A stretch of 64,000 nt of DNA from DATJGF01 sp035495315 (GTDB lineage: Bacteria; Verrucomicrobiota; Verrucomicrobiia; Limisphaerales; UBA8199). Both the position numbers and the translations under genes were made by a program. The DNA is taken from positions 1-64,000 of the forward strand of contig DATJGF010000229.1 in assembly GCA_035495315.1 (NCBI GenBank), given 5' to 3'. The notes under the pieces were generated by a model. The model worked only from the letters and a program-made list of their open reading frames with translations, had not been told where the DNA came from and ran no database searches. Within the stretch, counting starts at the first letter, position 1. Each line of letters begins with the position of its first letter. Shown one piece after another: positions 16,449-25,803 of this stretch.

Positions 16449-18002
16449 ATGAAAACCAGCGAAGTCCAGCATTCGGCTTTGCGAATCGTGATCACACTGG
16501 CGCTGGCAATTTTTGTCGCAGAGGTCACGGTCATGGCTGTTCTGGCGGTGCTGCCACCTCTGGGACCATGGGTCAGCACTTTCCTGGATGCCACCACGAT
16601 GGTCCTTTTGGTGTCGCCTTTGTTGTACTGGTTTGCCTTCCGCCCCTTGGTGGCAATGTTGCAGGAACGCCAAAAGTCGACGGAGGCATTGCGCCAGGCC
16701 AATGAACATCTCGAAGCTCGCGTCAAAGAACGCACGCTGAACCTCGAACAGGCCAACCAGTGGCTCCAGACGGAGATCGCGGAACGGAAGAAGGGGGAGG
16801 CCGAGCTGCGGCGCGCCAAGGAGGAATGGGAGCGCACCTTCGACGCAGTGCCCGACCTCATCTCGATTATTGACGATCGGCACCAGATTGTGCGCGCCAA
16901 CCGCGCAATGGCCGAACGCCTCGCGTTGACCACGCGTCAATGCGTTGGTCAATTGTGTTACGAAGCGGTGCACGGCACCACCTGTCCCATTGAAACATGC
17001 CCCCATCGGCTTACGCTGGTGGATGGCCTCGAGCACACCGCCGAAATTCACGAAGAACACCTGGGCGGAGATTTCCTCGTCACCACGACACCACTGACCG
17101 ACGATACGGGAAAACGCGTCGGTTCGGTTCATGTGGCGCGCGACATCAGCCAACAAAAGCGCGACGCCGAGGCGTTGCGGCGTGCACGGGATGAATTAGA
17201 ACTTCGCGTTCAGGAGCGGACGGCCGATCTGCAAACAGCCAACGAACAGCTGCGGCGCGAAAGTGCGGTGCGCCAGCAAAAGGAGGCAGAACTGGCGCGC
17301 GCCTCCCGCATCAGCATGGCCAGTTTGCTCTCCGGCTCGCTGGCGCACGAATTAAATCAACCGCTGGGCGCGATTGTTTGCAACGTACAAGCAGCGCAAC
17401 AATACCTGGCTCAGTCCACCCCGTCATTGGGCGAAGTGCGCGATGTGCTGGCCGACATTGAGGCCGACGGCAAGCGCGCAGGCGGGATCATCCACCGGCT
17501 ACGCGCGCTGTATCAAAAAACCGGGCAACAACGGATCGCGCTGCAGTTGAACCAGGTGATTCGGGAAAGCACGGACCTGATGCATAGCGAGTTCGTGTTC
17601 AAAGGCGTAGCGGTGGAGCTCGAACTGGCCTCGGAGTTGCCCTCAGTTCTCGGCAACCATATCGAACTGCAGCAGGTAATCATGAACCTGCTTATTAACG
17701 CGGTGGATGCAATGGCGACCCAGGGCGCCGCCTCGCGGCGCCTGTACGTGGCCACCTCCTGTGTGGAACCCACCACCGTTCAGGCCTCGATTCGCGACTC
17801 GGGCCCGGGCATTCCTGCTGAACAGTTGCCATGCCTTTTCGAACCGTTCTTCACCACCAAGATCACCGGCATGGGCATGGGCCTGGCAATCTGCCGCGCC
17901 ATCATTGAAGCGCACGAAGGCCGACTTTGGGTCAAAAATAACCCCGACTGCGGGGCCACATTCTATTTAGCCCTGCCAGCTTACTTGGCTCATTCGCCAT
18001 GA
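16449..18002 (+). CDS. PAS-domain sensor histidine kinase (FixL/DctB-like)
   Basis: A 517-aa inner-membrane kinase. Two transmembrane helices lie at about 12-34 and 45-70 with a very short outer loop. A coiled coil follows (about 75-115), then a PAS domain (about 115-235), a second coiled coil (about 240-285), a HisKA helix with H300 in LAHELNQPLGAIVCN, and an HATPase domain with N, G1 (DSGPGIP) and G2 (GMGMGLAI) boxes. The PAS domain carries CYEAVHGTTCPIETCPH, a Cys/His cluster that could bind metal or sense redox state (inference). The stop overlaps the next start as ATGA, so it is translationally coupled to its FixJ-like partner. The frame is open back to 16353, but 16449 gives a normal start. 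Confidence 0.9.
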   Translation: MKTSEVQHSALRIVITLALAIFVAEVTVMAVLAVLPPLGPWVSTFLDATTMVLLVSPLLYWFAFRPLVAMLQERQKSTEALRQANEHLEARVKERTLNLEQANQWLQTEIAERKKGEAELRRAKEEWERTFDAVPDLISIIDDRHQIVRANRAMAERLALTTRQCVGQLCYEAVHGTTCPIETCPHRLTLVDGLEHTAEIHEEHLGGDFLVTTTPLTDDTGKRVGSVHVARDISQQKRDAEALRRARDELELRVQERTADLQTANEQLRRESAVRQQKEAELARASRISMASLLSGSLAHELNQPLGAIVCNVQAAQQYLAQSTPSLGEVRDVLADIEADGKRAGGIIHRLRALYQKTGQQRIALQLNQVIRESTDLMHSEFVFKGVAVELELASELPSVLGNHIELQQVIMNLLINAVDAMATQGAASRRLYVATSCVEPTTVQASIRDSGPGIPAEQLPCLFEPFFTTKITGMGMGLAICRAIIEAHEGRLWVKNNPDCGATFYLALPAYLAHSP

Positions 18003-18619
18003 ACACAAACACAGGCAAAGTGTACGTGGTCGATGATGATCCCAGCATGCGCAAGGCCATGGGCCGGCTTTGCCATTCTGCCGGATTCGAAGTCAAAATG
18101 TTCGCTTCGGCGCGCGAGTTCCTGGACCGCGAGGTGCCCGCCAGCCCAGCATGCTTGGTCCTGGATGTGCACCTCCCCGGGCTGAGCGGATTGGATTTGC
18201 AGGCGGAACTGGCCGCGCGCCATATCCAAACTCCTATTGTTTTCATCACCGGCCAGGGAGACATCCCGACGACTGTGCGGGCCATGAGGGCTGGCGCCGT
18301 GGATTTTCTCACCAAACCGTTTCGGAACCAGGACCTGTTAACCGTCATTCGTGCCGCGATCAGTAAGGATCAACAACTTCAGCCTTTGCAGGCCGAAAGA
18401 GAGGCCTTGCAACGGCGCCTCGCCACCTTAACTCCGCGCGAACGCGAAGTGTTTGACCACGTCATTAAGGGCTTCTTGAACAAACAAATTGCCGACGACC
18501 TGGGCGCCAGCGAACAGACGATTAAGGTGCATCGTGGTCGGGTCATGCAAAAGATGCAGGTTAGCTCCGTGGCAGAACTCGTCCAGGCGGCTGTTAAACT
18601 TGGCGTGCTCAAAACCTAA
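17999..18619 (+). CDS. FixJ-family response regulator (receiver plus LuxR HTH)
   Basis: A 206-aa protein. The receiver has acidic residues D12-D14, phospho-acceptor D56 (LVLDVHLPG) and K106 (FLTKPF). A LuxR-type HTH covers about residues 140-200 (LTPREREVFDHVIKG, then ASEQTIKVHRGRVMQKM). It is the expected target of the kinase just upstream, with which it shares a 4-bp overlap. It probably activates transcription as a dimer once phosphorylated. Its regulon cannot be read from the sequence, but the genes on either side carry a shared upstream motif. Confidence 0.92.
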   Translation: MNTNTGKVYVVDDDPSMRKAMGRLCHSAGFEVKMFASAREFLDREVPASPACLVLDVHLPGLSGLDLQAELAARHIQTPIVFITGQGDIPTTVRAMRAGAVDFLTKPFRNQDLLTVIRAAISKDQQLQPLQAEREALQRRLATLTPREREVFDHVIKGFLNKQIADDLGASEQTIKVHRGRVMQKMQVSSVAELVQAAVKLGVLKT

Positions 18620-18634
18620 CGCCGCATTATGCAC

Positions 18635-18660
18635 GGGGTAATACGAAGGTGTAATGGTCG
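18635..18660. promoter_or_regulatory. possible operator before the single receiver gene
   Basis: ggggtaatacgaaggtgtaat contains two similar half-elements, taatac and tgtaat, around gaagg. Its reverse complement resembles 16121-16151 upstream of the kinase. It lies about 30-50 bp before the receiver gene. Confidence 0.3.
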
Positions 18661-18688
18661 TTTCGACAAACTCCTGTAAGCTGGTTTC

Positions 18689-19108
18689 GTGATTAACGCA
18701 CCCTTGCAGGAGACTGTCAGGCCGCTGATTGCTGTGGTGGACGACGATGCCTCGCTTTTGCGCTCCGTCGCGCGCCTGCTGCGCTCCGACGGCTATGAGG
18801 TCGTCACATTTGGGGGTACGCAAGAGCTAATTGCTGCGCTCCCTGGTCTTAAACCACGCTGCCTGGTGCTGGATGTGCACATGCCGGAAATGAGTGGGCT
18901 TGAATTGCAGGAGTTACTCGCGATTCGGGGACGCTGCCCACCGACCATTTTTATGACCGCCCATGATACTCCCCAAACACGCGACCGCGCCTTGCAGGCC
19001 GGGAGCTTTGGCTTGCTCGTAAAGCCTTTCGACAAGATGGAACTGCTCAACGCGATTAGCGAAGCCCTCCGTTTATCTCTCCCCGTAAAAAAAGTCATAA
19101 AGGCATAA
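18689..19108 (+). CDS. single-domain response regulator (FixJ-like receiver)
   Basis: A 139-aa protein consisting of one receiver domain: D18-D20, phospho-acceptor D62 (CLVLDVHMPEMSG) and KPF near residue 117. It resembles the receiver of FixJ-type regulators and ends before any HTH, with a short basic tail (LPVKKVIKA). It follows the kinase/FixJ pair on the same strand by 69 bp and may compete for phosphate from the same kinase (inference). The start is GTG, without a clear ribosome-binding site. Confidence 0.85.
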   Translation: MINAPLQETVRPLIAVVDDDASLLRSVARLLRSDGYEVVTFGGTQELIAALPGLKPRCLVLDVHMPEMSGLELQELLAIRGRCPPTIFMTAHDTPQTRDRALQAGSFGLLVKPFDKMELLNAISEALRLSLPVKKVIKA

Positions 19109-19159
19109 AAGGGAAAGCCCATTGTCTCAACGCCCTTAACGTTTATCAATAAACGCGCC

Positions 19160-21724
19160 TCAACGAAACACAGCGTTTTGCCTGTCGCCGTGGGCAAGCA
19201 GATAGGCGACCAGGTCCTGAATTTCATTCAGTTGGAGTGAATTCAGCAAGCCTTCAGGCATCGGGGAGACTTTGGAAGGTTCTATAGATTGAATCTCCGC
19301 GCGCTTTACGTTGGTCATTTTGCCCGGCTCGAACATGTCTTCAATCACATTAATCTCAGCACCGTCTAGATTCCCCACGCGCCCGCTGATGACATCGCCG
19401 TTTTTGAGCCGGATGTTAATGGCCTGGTACTGGTCGCTAATGACTTTGCTGGGCTCGACAATTGACTCGAGCAAATCGTGCAGGCTGAAACGGCCGGCGA
19501 CCCCGGTGAGGTCCGGACCAATCGAACCGCCTTCGTTTACAAATCGATGGCAAGCCGCACAGGCCACCGCGCCATATAGCTGCCGGCCGCGATCAAAATT
19601 GCGCCCACTCGTAAGTCCGGCCTGCACCTTCGGCAGCAGCTCATCAAGTTTCCATTCTTGCACGAACGGGCGCGCCGCCAACGCTTCCCGAGGGGACTTG
19701 TGCTCAGTATGCGCTTCGAGGATTGGTTTGAGCGCGGACTTTTCTTCGTCGGTCAGATTTGCAATCGCGTCTTTTTTCGCGCGGCGCAACGAGCTCTCAA
19801 AGGTATTTCCACCCCGAAAGCTTTCAGCGGTTACGAACCACTGGAAGTAGTCCTGCCGCAAGGCCGGAGTCCACCCGGTTTTCAGCGTGCGCAAGGCGAC
19901 CGCATAGTCCACCTGTTCTTCCTGTGTCGGGGCGGCTCGCAACGCGGCGACCACTTTTTGCGCCGCGCTGGGCGCTTCCAAATAGATAAGCAGCCGGGCC
20001 AGCAATTCATCCAGTTCGGTTTTCTTTGCCGGAAACAAGGGATCGAATTTGGCAATCAAGCGGTGACGTTGAGCTTCATCCAGCTGCCCCAGGCGGATGA
20101 GCGCCAGTGAATAGGCGCGCAGCAGGTCGATCCGATCACTCTGGCCCAAGCCCGCCCAGGAGATTTTGCCCAGGGCGCTCAATACTTTTGCTCGCTGACG
20201 CGGATCAGGCGCCGGGTCGGTCTCCTTGTGATGGGTCTTATCCTTGCCACTCATGCGAATCAGCGCCACCAGGGCCGCAATGGCTGTGCGCGGGTCCTTT
20301 TCCTTCAGCGCTTTCTGGCGCCATTGCGATTCATCCTGCCACTCCAGCGCGATGCGTGCCGCGTTTCGCAGCGCGCGATCCTGAAAAGAGAGATAAGGCC
20401 AAACTGTCTTGACTGCCGCCGGATCTTTCCGGCCCTGAAACGCCTCCAGTGTGTGGCGCAGGTCACGTTGGGCTTCACAGCGCAGGTCGGGCGGATTGGG
20501 CGCGGTAGATTCGTTGCCAACGTAGGTCACCCGGTACAGCGCCGATTGGGCGCCCCGTCCCCCAACCACCATCAGCATCGAACCATCGTGGGGATCGATA
20601 ATCAGATCGCAGATAGGAAATGGCTGGCCATCGATGAAGTCCTCAATCTCGCCGGTGTAGCTGGCGCCGCTCGGCGTCAGCTGCACAGCGCGGACTTTGC
20701 CAAAACTCCAATCGGCCAGAAAAAGGGCATCCTGGTATTTGGCCGGGAATTTCGCGCCGTAACCGAAGGTGGCGCCGGTCGGCGAGCCGGGCCCGATGTT
20801 CACAACCGCGCCAAAGCTGTCAATGTAGTAGTCTGGCCATTTACCGTCGCCGTTGCGGAATCCAAAGTCGGCGCCGCTGATGATGTGGTTGACGCGCGTG
20901 GGGCGGTACCAAGGATCCCCAATGTCCCACTCCATATCGGCGTCGTGGGTGAAGAGCTCACCCACGTTGTTGAAGGCGATGTCGAACGGGTTGCGCATTC
21001 CCATCGCAATTAATTCCCAGTTCTTTCCGTCCGGGTCGAACCTCGCGATATAGCCCTGCGGGGCATAGGAGTCGTCCATGAACCCGGTCGGCAGACGACG
21101 AAGTAACTGGTCTTCACCCCAATTATAGGGCACACGCGAGGAGCTCATTTCGGTCAAGGAACTGTTGTTGCCGATCACGACATAGATGGATTTGCCGTCC
21201 GGCGCCAGGACCAGCGAGTGAATCCCATGTTCTCCACTGGCCTGAACCTTCCTCAGCAACTCAATGTTATCGAGTTGGTCGTCGCCATTGGTGTCGCGGA
21301 TCCGATAAACGCCATGGGCCTGCTTCCCTTCGTCGACGGCGACATACAGGCTATCGAAGGCCCAGAGCAATCCATGAGCAAAACCGGTGTTCAAGTTGAT
21401 CTTTTCCGTCTTCACAGTGCCGCCGTTGGCCCCGGGGAGTGTAACGCGATACAACGCGCCATTCTGATCGCTAACAATCAAGCGCCCCTTGGGATCCATG
21501 CACATCGCCACCCAGGAGCCTTCAGGCTTCTTTGGAACGGTGTAGAGCAATTCGATCTTGAAATCCTTGGCGACTTTGATGTTGGCAACGTCGAGCAAAT
21601 CGACGCTCTTGGCCGCCTGGGCTTCATTGGTGTTCGGCTCGGTCTCGGCTCCACGCCCAACAATTTTCAGAAGGAACAGAACGGCCAAAAAAGGCACACC
21701 AAGCAAGTTTCTCATAGCACACAT
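19160..21724 (-). CDS. secreted beta-propeller/HEAT/cytochrome c-type haem protein (PVC family)
   Basis: An 854-aa protein with a signal peptide (MRNLLGVPFLAVLFLLKIVG). It has an N-terminal six-bladed propeller resembling sugar dehydrogenases (about 45-410; GEHGIHSLVLAPDGKSIYVV, GMRNPFDIAFN), a HEAT-like helical middle (about 430-690) and a C-terminal single-haem domain with CAACH at about residues 719-723. GPDLTGVAGRF follows, and then the PVC-type tail ISDQYQAINIRLKNGDVISG. Members are thought to be membrane- or periplasm-bound oxidoreductases; the substrate is unknown. It is a single gene ending 50 bp from the convergent receiver gene. The start could also be at 21715. Confidence 0.9.
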   Translation of the reverse strand: MCAMRNLLGVPFLAVLFLLKIVGRGAETEPNTNEAQAAKSVDLLDVANIKVAKDFKIELLYTVPKKPEGSWVAMCMDPKGRLIVSDQNGALYRVTLPGANGGTVKTEKINLNTGFAHGLLWAFDSLYVAVDEGKQAHGVYRIRDTNGDDQLDNIELLRKVQASGEHGIHSLVLAPDGKSIYVVIGNNSSLTEMSSSRVPYNWGEDQLLRRLPTGFMDDSYAPQGYIARFDPDGKNWELIAMGMRNPFDIAFNNVGELFTHDADMEWDIGDPWYRPTRVNHIISGADFGFRNGDGKWPDYYIDSFGAVVNIGPGSPTGATFGYGAKFPAKYQDALFLADWSFGKVRAVQLTPSGASYTGEIEDFIDGQPFPICDLIIDPHDGSMLMVVGGRGAQSALYRVTYVGNESTAPNPPDLRCEAQRDLRHTLEAFQGRKDPAAVKTVWPYLSFQDRALRNAARIALEWQDESQWRQKALKEKDPRTAIAALVALIRMSGKDKTHHKETDPAPDPRQRAKVLSALGKISWAGLGQSDRIDLLRAYSLALIRLGQLDEAQRHRLIAKFDPLFPAKKTELDELLARLLIYLEAPSAAQKVVAALRAAPTQEEQVDYAVALRTLKTGWTPALRQDYFQWFVTAESFRGGNTFESSLRRAKKDAIANLTDEEKSALKPILEAHTEHKSPREALAARPFVQEWKLDELLPKVQAGLTSGRNFDRGRQLYGAVACAACHRFVNEGGSIGPDLTGVAGRFSLHDLLESIVEPSKVISDQYQAINIRLKNGDVISGRVGNLDGAEINVIEDMFEPGKMTNVKRAEIQSIEPSKVSPMPEGLLNSLQLNEIQDLVAYLLAHGDRQNAVFR

Positions 21725-21927
21725 GCGGAGTTTCTGAATCTATCTCGTAAAGAAGTCTTCGCACAATGTCAATCAAACCAACATCAGTTCGCCAATCAAC
21801 TGCTCCCGGTGGTTCGAGTGCTCGCTGACACGCGGCCTGGTCCTATCCACTGAATCGGGTAATGCGGCTTTTACGATCTGCTGAGGTTGACGGATCTTTG
21901 TTCGGGGGGGATGGATTCCCTTGTTGT

Positions 21928-22014
21928 TGGTGCCGATGGAGGGGGTCGAACCCACACATCCTTACGGATACCAGATTTTGAGTCTAGCGCGTCTGCCAAT
22001 TCCGCCACATCGGC
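21928..22014 (-). tRNA. tRNA-Leu, anticodon CAA, CCA encoded
   Basis: The reverse strand folds as a cloverleaf. The acceptor is GCCGATG/CATCGGC with A73 and an encoded CCA. The anticodon stem CTAGA/TCTGG closes the loop CTCAAAA (anticodon CAA), and a long variable arm (TATCCGTAAGGATG) is typical of leucine tRNAs. The T arm is GTGGGTTCGACCCCC. Confidence 0.95.
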
Positions 22015-22388
22015 TGCGAAACCAACCGCGAGGAAGATACCGGGGAGCGGAGGGGGGTGCAAGAGCGGACAAGGGGGTAGAGGACAGGGGAACCTTCAAC
22101 ATCGAACAGGGAACATTGAACGTCGAACAGCGCCGAGGACCAGGACGACCACTTAATCAGGCAAAAGTTGGAAGGCGCAGATGATGAATACGGTGGGGAG
22201 GGTCATCCGCAGCCTCCAACTTTGCCTGATTTCCTGTGCCGGCCTGGCTGCGGCTCGCCAAACCGGCAACAGGATACCCAACTACAACTCAAACCCAATC
22301 TCTAACCCCACCAATCCTAAGCAGGGTCGGTGCCACCTGCATTTTCCACTGTTTTCTGGGATTTAGGCAAAATAGGGCCGTGGGAAGC
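22015..22388. other. intergenic region between tRNA-Leu and the efflux operon end
   Basis: No gene seen. It contains an imperfect direct repeat near 22098-22130 (caacatcgaacag and gaacgtcgaacag) and a low-complexity run of ccaatct/ccaatcct-like words near 22300-22320. Confidence 0.4.
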
Positions 22389-22423
22389 GCGTGAAACTCA
22401 CGCATTGTGCGTGAAATTCACGC
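22389..22423. repeat. twin palindromes gcgtgaaaytcacgc, 20 bp apart
   Basis: gcgtgaaactcacgc (22389-22403) and gcgtgaaattcacgc (22409-22423) start exactly 20 bp apart, two helical turns. The second overlaps the stop codon of the RND pump gene. They could form a transcript-end structure or bind a dimeric regulator; no T-run follows. Confidence 0.7.
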
Positions 22424-25400
22424 CTGAGGGGCCAGTCTGCGTCGCCGGGCCCCCAGCCAGGTTGCGCGCTGAGCCAATAGCCACCGTCGGATGCGCTCGA
22501 AGGCAAGGTAAATCACCGGAGTGGTGAAGAGCGTCATCGCCTGGGAAAAGATAAGCCCGCCGACAATCGCAATGCCAAGGGGTTGACGCAACTCCGAGCC
22601 GGCGCCGAAGCCAATTGCCAGCGGCACAGCGCCGAACATCGCAGCCATCGTCGTCATCATAATTGGCCGGAACCGGATGACGCTGGCTCGGTAGATCGCG
22701 TCTTCGGGATCGGCATTTTCGTTACGCTCGGCTTCGAGGGCGAAGTCGATCATGAGGATGGCATTCTTTTTGACGATGCCGATGAGGAGGATGATGCCTA
22801 TAAAGGAAACCAGGGAAAGTTCGCAGCCGGTAGCCAGCAGGGCCAGGAGGGCGCCGACGCCGGCCGAGGGGAGAGTGGAAAGGATGGTAATCGGATGAAT
22901 GAGGCTTTCGTAGAGCATCCCCAGAACGACGTAGACGGCGATCAAAGCGGCGAGGGCCAGCAGGGGCGTGCTGGCGACTGAGGCTTTAAACACTTGCGCA
23001 GTACCCTGGAAGCTGCCTTGCACGCTGGAGGGGAGGTGCAACTCATCGACCATGCGCTGAACGGACTCGGTCGCCTCGCCCAACGAAACGCCGGAGGCAA
23101 GGTTGAAGGAGAGTGTGACGGCGGCGAATTGGCCCTGGTGATTCACGGAAAGATAGCTATTGCCGGTCTTGAATTTGGCAAGGGTCGATAATGGAATGAG
23201 TTTCCCGGCGCTTGATTTGATGAAAATCTTATTCAAAGACGTAGGATCCAGCAGGAATTGTGGTTCGGCTTCGAGGACGACGTGATGCTGGTTGTAGCGT
23301 TTGTAAAGGGTAGAGATCTGGCGCTGACCAAAAGCATCGTAGAGGGTGTTATCGATCATAGCGGGGGAAACACCCAGGCGCGAGGCGGCGTCGCGGTCGA
23401 TCTCGACTCTGCTTTCGAGGCCGCCGGTGAGCTGGTCGGTTGAGACGTCGCGCAGGAGCGGGTTTTTGCGGAGCTTGGAGAGCAAGGTAGCGGACCAGTA
23501 TTTAAGTTCGTCTAGGTCGGTCGACTGCAGAGCATACTGGTATTGGGCCTTGGTCATGCGGCCGCCGACGCGGATATCCTGACTGGCTTGCATGTAGAGG
23601 ATGATGCCGGGAAGGGCGGAAAGTTTGCGCCGCAGGCGGCCGATGACCTGGTCGGCGGTGACATGGCGTTGTTCGATGGGTTTCAGGGTAATAAAGAGCC
23701 GGCCGTTGTTGACGGTTGAACTGGTCCCGCTGACGAATGAACCGACGGCTTCGACGGCGGGGTCGGCGACGACCATCGCGAGGACTTCTCTATGAATATT
23801 GGTCATTGCCTTGAAGGAAATGTCCTGGGCGGCCTCGGTTGTTCCCATGAGGCTGCCGGTATCCTGCTGCGGGAAGAAGCCTTTGGGGATGAATTTATAG
23901 AGTGAAATCGTCCCTGCCAAAGTAACGAAGAAGACAACCAACATGAAATGCTGGTGGCGCAGAACCCATTTGAGGCTGGTCTCATAGCCGCTGAGCAACC
24001 AATTGAAGCCGCGCTCGCTCAGCCGGTAAAAAAGTCCGGGCGGTCCATAGCTGGCTTCGGCGCGCAGGAAGCGGGAGCACATCATCGGGGTGAGGGTGAG
24101 AGAGAGGACGCCCGAGACGAGGACCGCCATACTGAGTGTGACGGCAAACTCGTGGAATAGCCGGCCGATAAGCCCGCCCATGAACAACAGCGGGATGAAG
24201 ACCGCGACCAGGGAGGTCGTCATCGAGACGATGGTGAACCCGATTTGCCGCGCGCCTTTGAGGGCAGCCTCAAAGGCAGGCTCTCCATGCTCGATGTGGC
24301 GGAAAATGTTTTCAATGACGACGATCGCATCGTCGACGACAAAGCCGACGGAAATGGTGATCGCCATGAGGGAGAGATTATCGAGGCTGTAGTGGCAAAA
24401 GTACATGCCGGCCGCGGTAGCGGCCAAGGCGAGCGGCACAGTGATACTGGCGATAAAGGTCGGCCAGAATCGCCGCAGAAAGAGGAAGATTACCATCACG
24501 ACCAGGGCGATGCTGAGCAGGAGGGAAAACTGAACTTCATGAACGGAGGCTTCGATAGTGCGGGTGCGATCGCTGTTGGGGCTAATCTTGATTGATGGCG
24601 GCAGCCATTCGGAAAGGCGAGGCAGCTCCTTTTTGATCCGGCGCACGGTGTCGATGACGTTGGCATCCGACTGCTTAAAAATAATCACCAGAACCGCCTC
24701 GTTGGTGCCAGCCCACCCCGCTTGGAGCGTGTTTTCTACGCTATCGACAACGCGCCCCATCGCTGAGAGGCGGACGGGGCCCCGGGGTTTTTCGGCGATG
24801 ACGAGACGCTGATATTCTTTGGCAGTGAGGAGCTGATCATTGCTGGTGAGCGTATAGGAGAGGCCATAACCTTCGAGGCTACCCTTGGCTTGATCGATAT
24901 TGACCTGGCTTAAATTTGACCGGACATCCTCCAGGCTGAGGTTGGCTGAGGCGAGGGCGGCGGGATTGACCTGCACGCGAATGGCGTCTTTGGCGGCGCC
25001 GGTGATGAAGACCTGGCTGACCCCTTCAATCTGGCTGAGTTTCTGGGCAACGATGGAATCGCCATAGTCATAAACTTGGGTGGGTGTCAGCGTATCGGAG
25101 GTCATCGCCAGGATCATGATCGGAGCGTCGGCGGGATTGACCTTATGGTATGTGGGCGGGGCCGGGAGATTAATTGGGAGATCGCCGGCGGCGGCATTGA
25201 TGGCAGCCTGAACATCGCGCGCGGCGCCATCGACATTGCGGTCAAGATTGAATTGAATGGAGATTGAGGTACCGCCCAGTGTGCTGACCGAAGTAATTTC
25301 GGAAACCCCAGAGATTTGTCCGAGACGACGTTCCAGCGGCGCGGCGACGGTCGAGGCGACAGTGGCGGGGTCGGCGCCAGGCAGCATTGCCTGGACGTTA

Positions 25401-25534
25401 ATCATGGGGAAATCGACGCGTGGGATGGGCGCCACAGGAAGGAATTGGTAAGCGACGATGCCCGCCAGAAAGAGCCCTGCCGCCAGCAGCGAAGTGCCGA
25501 CCGGACGGCGAATGAAGGGCTCGGAAAAGCTCAT
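22418..25534 (-). CDS. RND efflux pump inner-membrane subunit (MdtB/MdtC-like)
   Basis: A 1038-aa protein, normal length for HAE1-type RND pumps. It has an N-terminal transmembrane helix (SLLAAGLFLAGIVAYQF), two large periplasmic loops and twelve expected membrane spans. The proton-relay Asp pair lies in GFVVDDAIVVIENIFRH and the partner Lys in GIVKKNAILMIDF. It uses the proton gradient to export small hydrophobic molecules through a tripartite channel. It is the third gene of an adaptor-RND-RND operon, 269 bp after the second, the layout of mdtABC, in which two different RND subunits form a mixed trimer. No outer-membrane channel gene adjoins it. Confidence 0.93.
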   Translation of the reverse strand: MSFSEPFIRRPVGTSLLAAGLFLAGIVAYQFLPVAPIPRVDFPMINVQAMLPGADPATVASTVAAPLERRLGQISGVSEITSVSTLGGTSISIQFNLDRNVDGAARDVQAAINAAAGDLPINLPAPPTYHKVNPADAPIMILAMTSDTLTPTQVYDYGDSIVAQKLSQIEGVSQVFITGAAKDAIRVQVNPAALASANLSLEDVRSNLSQVNIDQAKGSLEGYGLSYTLTSNDQLLTAKEYQRLVIAEKPRGPVRLSAMGRVVDSVENTLQAGWAGTNEAVLVIIFKQSDANVIDTVRRIKKELPRLSEWLPPSIKISPNSDRTRTIEASVHEVQFSLLLSIALVVMVIFLFLRRFWPTFIASITVPLALAATAAGMYFCHYSLDNLSLMAITISVGFVVDDAIVVIENIFRHIEHGEPAFEAALKGARQIGFTIVSMTTSLVAVFIPLLFMGGLIGRLFHEFAVTLSMAVLVSGVLSLTLTPMMCSRFLRAEASYGPPGLFYRLSERGFNWLLSGYETSLKWVLRHQHFMLVVFFVTLAGTISLYKFIPKGFFPQQDTGSLMGTTEAAQDISFKAMTNIHREVLAMVVADPAVEAVGSFVSGTSSTVNNGRLFITLKPIEQRHVTADQVIGRLRRKLSALPGIILYMQASQDIRVGGRMTKAQYQYALQSTDLDELKYWSATLLSKLRKNPLLRDVSTDQLTGGLESRVEIDRDAASRLGVSPAMIDNTLYDAFGQRQISTLYKRYNQHHVVLEAEPQFLLDPTSLNKIFIKSSAGKLIPLSTLAKFKTGNSYLSVNHQGQFAAVTLSFNLASGVSLGEATESVQRMVDELHLPSSVQGSFQGTAQVFKASVASTPLLALAALIAVYVVLGMLYESLIHPITILSTLPSAGVGALLALLATGCELSLVSFIGIILLIGIVKKNAILMIDFALEAERNENADPEDAIYRASVIRFRPIMMTTMAAMFGAVPLAIGFGAGSELRQPLGIAIVGGLIFSQAMTLFTTPVIYLAFERIRRWLLAQRATWLGARRRRLAPQA

Positions 25535-25573
25535 GGGAAAGCGTTAAAGCGTTAAAATGTTAAAAGGGTTGAA

Positions 25574-25622
25574 ACGTAATGCGTGATGCGTGAAACGTGA
25601 TACGTAAAACGTAAAACTGACA
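25574..25622. repeat. heptamer tandem repeat
   Basis: Seven consecutive 7-bp units: acgtaat, gcgtgat, gcgtgaa, acgtgat, acgtaaa, acgtaaa and actgaca. It is preceded at 25536-25570 by units of the form gcgttaaa on an 8-9 bp period. It lies between the two RND genes of one operon, so it is probably transcribed. Confidence 0.75.
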
Positions 25623-25803
25623 TCTCTGAATCTTCGCGTCTCTGCGGTTAAAAATGAGAGTTTCACGGGGCCCAAGGTACTATTTCGCAAGGCGAAGTTG
25701 GTGGTTGTGCGTTCTGCATAAACTGCGGAGACGCGAAAATCGCGGAGATTTCTATTCATTGCTTCACTATTTTTGTTCGGCTTTTGGCTTTCGGCTTTTA
25801 ATT

